Positions 8,466 to 16,117 of a stretch of 21,043 bases of DNA are shown in pieces. Source of the DNA: Chara braunii (Eukaryota > Streptophyta > Charophyceae > Charales > Characeae); NCBI GenBank assembly GCA_003427395.1, contig BFEA01000141.1, positions 2,738,274-2,759,316 on the forward strand, read 5' to 3'. Each line of letters starts with the position of its first letter. The stretch's first letter is position 1. The notes under the pieces were generated by a model. The model was not told where the DNA came from, did not search any database, and saw only the letters and a program-made list of their open reading frames with translations. Position numbers and translations under genes: made by a program.

Positions 8466-8608
8466 ATAAACCATGCCCAAATAGCCAAACATAGGCTTTC
8501 CGGAAAACGTAGAAACCACATGGATGATAATACCAAATCCAACAAAACATTATTTTGGCTCACAGGCAGGAAGGAAGAGTCTGGTAGAGCACGCCGCCGC
8601 TCTCGTGA
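8466..8608 (-). pseudogene. cox1: Mitochondrial cox1 exon fragment (cytochrome c oxidase subunit I)
   Basis: On the minus strand, 8545-8466 translates to VGFGIIIH followed by [18 protein letters not shown]. This matches the conserved COX1 segment that follows the HPEVY copper/tyrosine motif; the family has PGFGIISH before it and A-M after it. The frame ends after the first base of the expected Ala codon, directly before GTGCG, as at a phase-1 group II intron junction. Upstream, the match decays: there is an in-frame TAA at about 8551, no HPEVY, and only a weak GGVLYQ near 8606-8585 that may correspond to the GGGDPxLYQ segment. COX1 is the catalytic haem-copper subunit of mitochondrial complex IV. 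The piece is about 45 of roughly 520 residues and cannot function. I am confident of the core and unsure of the upstream 60 bp. Confidence 0.75.
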
Positions 8609-8741
8609 CGGATATGATTCTCTTATTCCCTCTCATAAAGCAATTATATATACAATTACAATCAATAAATACATTCACAATTTAATGTAAATTAAATTAA
8701 CAAGCAGCAACACTCGCTGACGGCGTCTCACTTTTCTTTCA

Positions 8742-8743
8742 TG

Positions 8744-8800
<57 letters not shown>
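8742..8800. repeat. (CT)n(CA)n compound microsatellite
   Basis: A CT run (about 8742-8760) is followed by about 20 CA units to 8800, immediately before TTCCATCGATAGGATGAGCA. The same order, CT, CA, TTCCATCGATAGG, recurs at 8961-9045. Confidence 0.95.
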
Positions 8801-8801
<1 letters not shown>

Positions 8802-8897
8802 TCCATCGATAGGATGAGCAAAAACGAAATGAATCCTCCGCTGAAACGTGGAAATATACACTGCCACTTTTTTATTTGCTCATTCTATCGATCCAAG
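8801..8897. repeat. Foldback module, copy 2
   Basis: ATCGATAGGATGAGCAAA at 8805-8822 pairs with TTTGCTCATTCTATCGAT at 8875-8892. The loop side holds GAATGAATC-like and GTGGAAATATACACTGCCAC blocks followed by TTTTTT. The module begins right after a CA microsatellite. Confidence 0.8.
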
Positions 8898-8959
8898 TAG
8901 CGTGCGGCGAGGGGCGAGGTTGGAGACTTAGCTGTTGCCCGAGGTTGGAGACTTATCAG

Positions 8960-8960
<1 letters not shown>

Positions 8961-9029
<69 letters not shown>
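8961..9029. repeat. (CT)n(CA)n compound microsatellite
   Basis: About 13 CT units and then about 21 CA units. It is preceded by a GAGGTTGGAGACTTA module that is itself duplicated at about 8919-8954. Confidence 0.95.
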
Positions 9030-9030
<1 letters not shown>

Positions 9031-9195
9031 TCCATCGATAGGATGAGCAAAAATGGAATGAATCTTCTGCTGAAACGTGGAAATATACATTGCCACTTTT
9101 TTAGCAAAATCGAAATGAATCGTTCGTGTGTGTGTGTGTGTGTGTCTGGAAAGCAGTGTATATTTCCATATTCTTGCTCGTCCTATCGATCGAAG
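9030..9195. repeat. Foldback module, copy 3, with internal (GT)n
   Basis: The outer arms are ATCGATAGGATGAGCAA (from 9034) and TTGCTCGTCCTATCGAT (to 9190). The inner arms are GTGGAAATATACATTG and CAGTGTATATTTCCAT. A second core (GCAAAATCGAAATGAATC) and a GT run (about 9125-9145) occupy the centre, so this copy looks like a module interrupted by a microsatellite or two nested modules. Confidence 0.75.
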
Positions 9196-9232
9196 TAGCC
9201 TCTCTCTATCTCTCTACGTGCATGGCTGCAAA

Positions 9233-9234
<2 letters not shown>

Positions 9235-9293
<59 letters not shown>

Positions 9294-9295
9294 CG
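9235..9295. repeat. (CT)n(CA)n compound microsatellite
   Basis: About nine CT units then about 20 CA units, followed by an A-rich spacer and foldback copy 4. Confidence 0.95.
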
Positions 9296-9329
9296 CGCAC
9301 GTGACAAAAAGACAAAAAAAAAGTGTCAG

Positions 9330-9441
9330 CGTGTATATCGATGTTTTAGTGGAAGATTCATTCCGATTTCGCTCATTGTATCGATGGAAGTAGCATGGCT
9401 GGAAAGCAGTGTACATTTCCATATTCTTGCTCATCCTATCG

Positions 9442-9472
<31 letters not shown>
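9330..9472. repeat. Foldback module, copy 4 (two right arms) and (CT)n
   Basis: Two right-hand arms lie in tandem. The first is GTGTATATCGATG through GATTCATTCCGATTTCGCTC and TATCGATGG (about 9331-9386). The second is a shortened one, CAGTGTACATTTCC through TTGCTCATCCTATCGATG (about 9409-9443). A CT run follows to 9472. Confidence 0.65.
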
Positions 9473-9474
<2 letters not shown>

Positions 9475-9476
<2 letters not shown>

Positions 9477-9855
9477 GCTGATTTCCATTTGTATTCCGAC
9501 GTCCTTCTTGATCCCGACATATATGGCTATCCCGATTTCCATCCCGATCGCGGTCTCCTTTCTCATCGCGTCTCAAGTTTGTTGTCCATCCCGACTTTCG
9601 TCGTGATCCCCATTTCCATCGTTATCCCGACGTCTCTCCCGATCCCGACTTCTATCCATGTCCCGAGTTCTTACTTCCCTCCCCGTCCCGTCTGCCGTCC
9701 TTGTCCCTACTTTGATCCCGATCTGATCTCGACTTCCCTCTTTCGATCTCGAGTTCCCCTTTCGTCGTCATCCCGACTTCCATGCTTATCCNGACTTCCC
9801 TCTTTCAATCNTGACTTCCCCCCTTGTTGTCTTCCCGANTTCGATCCCTCTCTCT
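9475..9855. repeat. Degenerate TCCCGA-rich minisatellite
   Basis: Variants of ATCCCGACTTCC recur at irregular spacing of roughly 12-24 bp for about 370 bp. Three N bases (9792, 9811, 9839) show that the assembly is uncertain here. The complementary style appears at 2190-2260. Confidence 0.7.
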
Positions 9856-9860
9856 GTCTC

Positions 9861-10004
9861 TCTCATCGGTGCATGCCCATCTCGTGAAGCATGGGCATCT
9901 CGCACGATTTTTCGTTGGCGCACGATGTGGCCTCTCATCGGTCCATGGCCATCTCGTGAAACATGGACATTTCGCGCGATTTTTCGTTAGCGCACGGCGT
10001 GGTG
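9861..10004. repeat. 72-bp tandem duplication
   Basis: The unit TCTCATCGGT-CATG-CCATCTCGTGAA-CATGG-CAT-TCGC-CGATTTTTCGTT-GCGCACG occurs at about 9861-9932 and 9933-10004 with some substitutions. Each unit has a small inner palindrome (GCATGCCCAT with ATGGGCAT in unit 1). Confidence 0.8.
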
Positions 10005-10090
10005 GGGCAAGGGCGACAGTCCGAGGAAAGAGTACGCAGTGTCGACTTCCATCGCTGTCCCGACTTCGATCCGGACTCCGACGTTGTTCC

Positions 10091-10115
10091 CCGTGTGTGT
10101 GTGTGTATGAGAGAG

Positions 10116-10186
<71 letters not shown>

Positions 10187-10302
10187 CATGGATAGGATGA
10201 CGTTTCTACACACACACACATACACGTGCAGCAGTGTATATTTCCATCTTCTGGCAGAAGATTCATTCGATTGCTGGCTTGGAGACTTACCCGTTGGCGG
10301 AG

Positions 10303-10365
<63 letters not shown>
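10091..10365. repeat. Duplicated (GA)n plus GGATAGGATGACG module
   Basis: A GA tract (about 10118-10181) is followed by TTTTCATGGATAGGATGACG, a short CA run, and GCAGTGTATATTTCCATCTT. A second GA tract (about 10304-10365) is followed by the same order at 10366-10440. The two units are about 183 bp apart, so microsatellite and foldback half-module were copied together. Confidence 0.8.
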
Positions 10366-10368
<3 letters not shown>

Positions 10369-10583
10369 CCATGGATAGGATGACGTTTCTACACACGCAC
10401 ACACACACACGTGCAGCAGTGTATATTTCCATCTTCTGGTGAGACTTACCCGTTAGCGGAGGATGAGCAAAATCAAATGAATCTACCGCTACAACATGGA
10501 AATATACACTGCGACACTTTTTTCTTTTGGGGTGTGTTAGCGGTAGATTCATTCGATTTTGCTCACCCTATCAATGGAAGTAC
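10366..10583. repeat. Foldback module, copy 5 (clearest hairpin)
   Basis: GATGAGCAAAATCAAATGAA to CTACCGCTA (10462-10491) and the reverse complement of 10538-10567 match at all but about 2 of 30 positions, with a loop of about 46 nt. The left arm continues with ACATGGAAATATACACTGCG and a T-rich stretch. The right arm continues into CCTATCAATGG and then a CT microsatellite. Confidence 0.85.
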
Positions 10584-10584
<1 letters not shown>

Positions 10585-10661
<77 letters not shown>

Positions 10662-10733
10662 TACACACACACACAAAGGAGTGCAAGATTTGCCTGTTGA
10701 CCGAGAATGAGCAAAATCGAATGAATCTACCGT

Positions 10734-10814
<81 letters not shown>

Positions 10815-10860
10815 CACACACACAAAGGGGTTGGAGACTTTCCTGATGGCCGAGGATGAG
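10585..10860. repeat. (CT)n(CA)n, half-module, (GT)n(GA)n
   Basis: CT and CA runs (about 10585-10675) precede a left half-module (GAGCAAAATCGAATGAATC at about 10709-10727). A GT run (about 10736-10797) then leads into a short GA run. GGGGTTGGAGACTTTCCTGA and GGCCGAGGATGAGCAAAATGG close the cluster at the edge of the GC-rich block. Confidence 0.85.
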
Positions 10861-10886
10861 CAAAATGGCGCCTCGCCCCTCCGCCA

Positions 10887-11128
10887 GCCTGGACCCCGCC
10901 TCAACATTTGCGGTCCCACTGCCCGCGCGCGCAGCTGACTATTTCGCACACCCGCCCCCTATCGCGCCTCCGCCGTCCGCTATCGCCCCTCCGCCGTCCA
11001 CTATCGCCCACCTGTGGCGCTATCGCCCCTCCGCCGTCCGCTATCGCCCGCCTGCACGCCAGCAATTTCATGGGCCTCTCCTCCGCTGAGGCCTGGACCC
11101 CGCCTCAACATTTGCGGTCCCACTGCCC
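10887..11128. repeat. 38-bp direct repeats flanking a 21-bp minisatellite
   Basis: GCCTGGACCCCGCCTCAACA and the next 18 bases at 10887-10924 recur without change at 11091-11128 (offset 204). Between them is a tandem array with starts at 10959, 10980, 11001, 11020 and 11041 (unit CTATCGCCCCTCCGCCGTCC plus one base; one unit is 19 bp). Plus-strand frames give proline/serine/arginine repeats and I do not treat them as genes. Confidence 0.85.
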
Positions 11129-11234
11129 AGTTCCGGCGTCCCGCTGCCCAGTTTCGGCCTCCTCCGAATTTCGCTGGGCCCGCGACAGGGCATGTCGTTG
11201 GGCCCTCTCCATCCTTTAGTATGTATAGAGAAGA
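11114..11234. repeat. GC-rich dispersed repeat, copy B
   Basis: Homologous to 2910-3029. GGGCCCGCGAC (11176-11186) and GTCGTTGGGCCC (11194-11205) form a hairpin around AGGGCAT. The block ends at GTATAGAGAAG, as in copy A. It overlaps the second 38-bp direct repeat. Confidence 0.75.
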
Positions 11235-12766
11235 CTTCCAAATGATAATCGAATCGCCCCCTAAGTATGGAAGGCTGAAGGTGCAAGAGCGCTCTCCTTA
11301 ATCACCGCTAAGTTAGATTCCCTGGATATTAACTCCTCCTCATAAAATTATAATCCCCAATGATAACACAAACCAACACTCAATTAAACACAACACTCAT
11401 AGTTACGAAAAAAATTATCGTCGTACATATAAGAAACAAACAAAAATATATGAACACGGCGTCAATTTTCAAACATTTATCACCCACTCCACATACATAG
11501 CGAACATGCACATTACAAATCACCAAATACAATCTGCAAACAAACACTACCGTATAGAAATACATACGCAGAATGTACAACAATTCAATACTAAGGCCGA
11601 GTTCCCCACAACATGCATTATAACACCACTAATCAATTGATTTCGACGAGTGCTTCAATCTGTCTCTTGTATGATCTAATATGCGAGCCCGTAATCTTCT
11701 GCAGTTAGATGACTCAGAGTGAATTGTTCTCATGAGTGCTGAGGCACAATAATAGCAAGGTTACAACGAACAACCTTAAATCAAGCCAATCCCTTTTCTC
11801 AACTCGTTTCAACATCAAGTCATTGTTTAACATTTCAGTCAATACCATACCAACCACACCCACATCCTCGACATTCTGCTTGCCAACTTGAGAGAGGACA
11901 TTCCAGTCCAGCAAATGCATTAATATCACGACTGGAGGAACTCGTACATCCTCTTGCTGCCCCAACCGAACAATGAGAACAAATCAACCACATCCCTTCA
12001 CTAGGGGGCATGCTACCAAGAACTACACCCGTGAACTGATCACACACAACCTCCATAGTTCAACCGACAAACAATGCCCAAGTTTAAGTTTGTGAGATGC
12101 AGGCATATCCATGGATGCTACTCGAGACTCACAATCCCTCGAGCTTTGTTGAACAATAGCCCCTTACAAAATGATGCCCACCAAAATTAAGCAGATATAC
12201 ATACGGGTTACCCATGGCTCTTGCAAATCACTTTTGACCTGCAACTTCCCCAACAAAAGGTTCACTGCCCTTGCCCTCCACAATGCAAGATCTACAGAAA
12301 CGTTGGCACTAGTTTTGATGAGCCCGCAACCTCTACTTCCCTAAGCTTGTGACAAAATTACTCTCCTGATCATACAACCACCACAACTTGTGACAAAATT
12401 ACTCTCCTGATCATGCAACCAAATATCCTCTCGAGAATTTCGGTTTTATTGACCCCCCACAAATCGAACCGTTATATACCTTGCCTTCTCCTATACTGCA
12501 GAACTGGCCATTTATAAATCACCTGATGACAATCCGCAATCCACCCCCTTCCCAACTCGGAACCAATAGAAGACATGACATATTTCCAGACCAGACCACA
12601 ATTCCCACTACTCTCCATAAACAAATTTCAAGGAGCAGCTAAATTTCTCGAATGTCTATCTTCCTCAGAAGCTCCAGTTGGCTGTGACAACGATGAAAAT
12701 CATAAAGAAAACCTGTCAATTCCACATCCAACACATCATCAACAATCTCACCAGCATAGACCGATA
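11235..12766. other. AT-richer stretch with no recognised gene
   Basis: Only short open frames without family features are present. The one clear structure is a direct duplication, CTTGTGACAAAATTACTCTC and CTGATCAT, at 12346-12379 and 12387-12420 (period 41). It may be part of an older repeat, but I see no ends. Confidence 0.45.
12346..12420. repeat. 41-bp tandem duplication
   Basis: About 34 bases beginning CTTGTGACAAAATTACTCTC are repeated with one difference and a 7-bp spacer. Confidence 0.85.
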
Positions 12767-13134
12767 CTAAATCCAGAGCCATGTTTCCGCCCTACCAATT
12801 TCAACCTCTCTCAACCCACTCGAGTTACTCCACCTCGCATAGAACACTACCTGAAGTTCATTATCATCACCGTCCAACTGATGTCGAACACCTGGATGAA
12901 CCTCCACCTCTCAGCATTTGTCCACCACCCACATAGCTATACCATGTAACGACCCTAAATCCAGGGCCCTGTTCCCTCCCTACCAATTTCAATCTTTCTC
13001 TCAACCCAACTGCTTCACTCCACCCCGCGAAGAACACTACCGAGTTCATAATGATCAGCATCCAGCTCATGTCGAACACCTGCATGAACCTCGTCCACCT
13101 CTCAGCATTCGTCCACCAACGTATCACAATCCAC
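12767..13134. repeat. Two-copy degenerate tandem repeat (about 188 bp)
   Basis: CTAAATCCAG starts both copies, at 12767 and 12955. CCTACCAATTTCAA, GAACACTACC, ATGTCGAACACCTG, ATGAACCTC and CCACCTCTCAGCATT follow in the same order in each. The junction holds TGTAACGACCC (12945-12955), which resembles the start of the adjacent LTR (TGTAATGACCC at 13231). This may be a remnant of a related element. Confidence 0.75.
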
Positions 13135-13230
13135 CGATGGACTACTAAAACTACCCCGGAACTGGTAATACACCCGTGTGAAAGTGTACCACATAGGAAT
13201 GAGCAATACACCGAAGTCTTTTGTGATAAA

Positions 13231-14653
13231 TGTAATGACCCGTCAAAACACAGACTGAGAACACTGCTGATTTCTGAAGTTCTGCCGATGGAATGGATGC
13301 CTTGCTGAGATTCCCGCATTCTGCTGTATTTTCTAAGTCTGTCTGTGTGTGCGTGCTTGTGACCTGCGTGCCTGACTGAGTGCTTGTCGGTACGAGTGTG
13401 TGTGTGACCCGCAAGGGTACTTGCTTGTTTGGTAGGCCCGTAGGGCCGGTACTTATCTGTGGCCGTGGCATTGAGGGTTGTAGCAGGGAAAAACACTCAA
13501 GTGGCGAAGCTAGCGGCCCTGAGGCCTTGGGGTAGTGGAAAAACACTCAAGTAGGCCGGTAGGCCGATACTGCACCCCACTGCAGTTGGCGTGAGGGGGG
13601 TACTGGAGGCCGAGCAGAAGAAGACAAAGTTGGCATTTTTAGAGTCCAGTAGCGGTAGGGTAGGTCTAGGCCGGTACCAGTCCAACCAGTCTGAGTCTAG
13701 AGCCTGTACGGGTAATATCAGGGTCTGCAATGATGTTTCCCTCCGAAACGGAGGAGGTACCGGTTGCTTGGAGAGGCCGGGCGGCCTGGAAGTCACCGCC
13801 CAGGAGGCAAGTAGGCCGCTATATCAAGAGGCAGGGCAAGGAGCCCGGCCTCATTCTCCAGTGTGCGAGTTGGGCGTCACGCTGCTGGAGCGCTAGGTGG
13901 TGAAGCGCTGGGCACTACAGCGCTGCTGGGAGGAAGAAGCCGGGAGCTTCCACCTTGGCTATGGTGGAGCTCTACCGGTAGGAGGAGGAGGGAGAAGGGG
14001 ACCAAGGGGGATAGCGGCGAGGTACTTACTGGCTATGGTAGACACCATCTTCATCTCCTTGCTAGGCGCTGCATCAGGAAGGCCCCGGTGGGGGTAGTGC
14101 CGCATCAAGGAAGCTCGGACAGAGTCGGGCATGGCGGTTGAGTGGGCAGCGGCATAGCTGCTGGGTGATGACCTCGAAGTGGGCAGCGGTGTAGCTGCTT
14201 GGGGGTTGTCTTTGGTACCAGAGGCTGAAGCCTCGGTTGTCCGCCATAGCCTCGGCCTGTACGTGGAGGAAGAAGAAGGGCAGCCATGGCTATGGTGGAC
14301 CTCATCTTATGCCTGCAGTAGAAGTGGGATTCGGACATTGATTCTGGTTCAGCTGTTCAAACATTATTATTGTTTATTTATTGTTTGAATAAGAGAGGAG
14401 GAGATAAAGAGGAGGAGGTTGTTGAGCGAAGAAGAAGAGCTTTGTCTTTGGTCTATGCTGGAGTACATCATCTCTTTCTTCTTTCTTACTTCTTCTTCTT
14501 CTTCTTCTTCTTTCCCTCTCTCTCCTCTCAAGTTCGTTCATTTCTTTTGCAATTGGACGGCATTGGGCTCAAGTTCATTCATTTCTTTTCGCAATTGGAC
14601 AACATTGTATTTTCTGATGATTGTGGACTTCAAAATTGGCCAGGATCGTAACA
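13231..14653 (+). repeat. 5' long terminal repeat
   Basis: Starts TGTAATGACCC and ends GATCGTAACA, so it is bounded by TG...CA with short inverted ends (TGT/ACA), and it stops one base before the primer-binding site. That gives 1423 bp. The body is GC-rich with internal repeats: GGAAAAACACTCAAGT at 13487 and 13537, AGTGGGCAGCGG-TAGCTGCT at 14141 and 14178, and a GGCTATGGTGGA-type motif near 13956, 14031, 14288 and 14452. An AT-rich hairpin (14356-14389) containing TTTATTTATT may belong to the promoter. The 5' end is inferred from sequence pattern, since the 3' LTR is not available for comparison. Confidence 0.8.
14356..14389 (+). promoter_or_regulatory. AT-rich hairpin in LTR, possible promoter or 3'-end signal
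   Basis: TTCAAACA (14356-14363) pairs exactly with TGTTTGAA (14382-14389) around a loop of TTATTATTGTTTATTTAT type. It is the only strongly AT-rich site in the GC-rich LTR and lies about 265 bp before the LTR end. A TATA-like or polyadenylation role is a guess from position. Confidence 0.35.
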
Positions 14654-14654
14654 T

Positions 14655-14666
14655 TGGTATCAGAGC
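14655..14666 (+). promoter_or_regulatory. Primer-binding site (initiator Met-tRNA)
   Basis: TGGTATCAGAGC is complementary to the 3' end of plant initiator methionine tRNA and is the usual minus-strand primer site of plant LTR elements. It begins two bases after the terminal CA of the LTR. Confidence 0.93.
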
Positions 14667-16117
14667 GGATTCTACTTGTTGGCGAGAGTTGACTTTGCTG
14701 CCATAACCCTAACCCTAGTGGTAAGGGCTAACTACTTAGGGTTAGGGCTGGAAGTTAGGGTTAAGTGGGGCAGCGTGGTAAAGGGAAGCTGCTCCCACCT
14801 GGCAGGGCCGTGTAGGGTCGACACTAGACCCGGCCAGGTTGTTTGAGTGCATGTTTGTGGTGGCGAGACACAAGGTGGGACTTCGTGATTCAATTTGAGA
14901 GAGGCGACAGTGAAGGGCACCTACAACTTGAATCTGGACTTCAAGGAAGACGAAGAGTGACTTTAGGGCTCCCCTCAAGTAGGCGAGCTTGAGGGTGGCA
15001 GCCATATCTGCACCTACGGACTGCAAGTTGCTGCTTTGATCTTCAACATTGACGGGGGATCCGGCTTTGTACTTTGGGGTAGAAGTTGACCCTCCAAGAT
15101 GATAGGACACTAGTGTAGAGGATGCTAATTGGGTCAGGAGGACTACGTGAGAGGGGGGTGAGTTCTTGTCATCTCAAGAGCCCGGCCACTCAGGTAAGTG
15201 TCGTGCCACCAGGGTGCCCATGTGTGTGTGCATGGAATTGACTGCCTGTTGGGGTTCGCTGGGTTCTTCTTCCATCCTCCATGGTCTTGATTGTGTGTGA
15301 GGTGTGTGAACTGCCTACTACCTGATGAGTGAATGAATGGAGTATCTTGTTTGCTATGTGATATCTTTCTACAGTGCTTTGTTTATTTCATTCTGAACGG
15401 CGGTAGTCTACAGGTTCTTTCTGGGGCAAAATTTCGTTTTTCAATTCAAGTAGGGACATAGTAGGTCTCCATGGAACTCTTGTTGGTTGGGACCCGATTC
15501 TGACTCCACTGGGACCATTTGGAACTCAGTGGGACCGGGCCCAAACAAGAAGGGGCCCTCAGGCCAAATCTGTTGACGTCAGTTACCTTGCTCTATCTGA
15601 TTGGGATACGGAGGACATTCGCTGCAGAGGGAATCTCCGCTGGGACGTTTTATCAGACCTTACCGCACAGTCCGCCGCCTGACTCGCACCTTATACACCA
15701 CTCAATTCTCTCTTGCATTTCGCTGTACATCTTGAATCTGATTTGCTGTGTTTTCACGGAGCTGAGGCTGGCTAGGCTTCGGAGGACCCCATACGTAGTT
15801 AGTCCAGACTATGTGGCTGGATCAGATCTCTCTGATCTTTTCTTTTTTTGCTGTTTTGACTGCTCTCCAGTCCAAATGAATTGCCGCTCCGGCTAGGAGT
15901 TCTACCTTCTCTTCTGAATGATTTCAAGCTGTTTCTTTCATTGGGTTCATTAATGCTTGCGTCTACACGGTCGCAAACGAGAGAGAGAGAGAGAAGAGAG
16001 AAGTTACCGGGTGTTGCTCTTGAGGGAGTGAGGAGAGGGAAGAGGAGTGTTCGTCGTAAAGCTGAGAGGAAGTACGGACCCCTCTTGAGAGTCTTACTGA
16101 CACCCTCATCCTCCATC
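14667..16117 (+). other. Retrotransposon leader (untranslated)
   Basis: About 1.45 kb separates the primer-binding site from gag. It begins with telomere-like CCCTAA/TTAGGG units arranged as an inverted repeat (14707-14717 and 14737-14747). No domain-bearing frame is present; an open frame at 15519-15896 has no recognisable features. An upstream in-frame ATG at 15953 would add 55 Arg-rich residues to Gag, but its context is weak (T at -3). Confidence 0.6.
14707..14760 (+). repeat. Telomere-like inverted repeat after the primer-binding site
   Basis: CCCTAACCCTA (14707-14717) pairs with TAGGGTTAGGG (14737-14747) to give an 11-bp perfect stem with a loop of about 19 nt. A further TTAGGGTTA lies at 14755-14763. 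Confidence 0.8.

Noticed and set aside
8175-8690. 171-codon plus-strand frame and the 124-codon minus frame 8189-8563
   Set aside because: Both overlap the cox1 exon remnant and the intron start in wrong frames. They are best explained as shadows.
9126-9887. 253-codon plus-strand frame with Phe/Pro/Asp-rich repeats
   Set aside because: It spans microsatellites and the TCCCGA minisatellite and contains N bases. The apparent protein repeat is the DNA repeat.
10959-11060. CRISPR-like array
   Set aside because: The 21-bp units are contiguous without spacers, so this is an ordinary minisatellite in eukaryotic DNA.
12867-13496. 209-codon minus-strand frame
   Set aside because: It crosses the tandem duplication and the LTR boundary and has no domain.
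15519-15896. 125-codon frame in the retrotransposon leader
   Set aside because: No recognisable domain and no evidence for an extra gene. Long leaders of this sort commonly contain chance frames.
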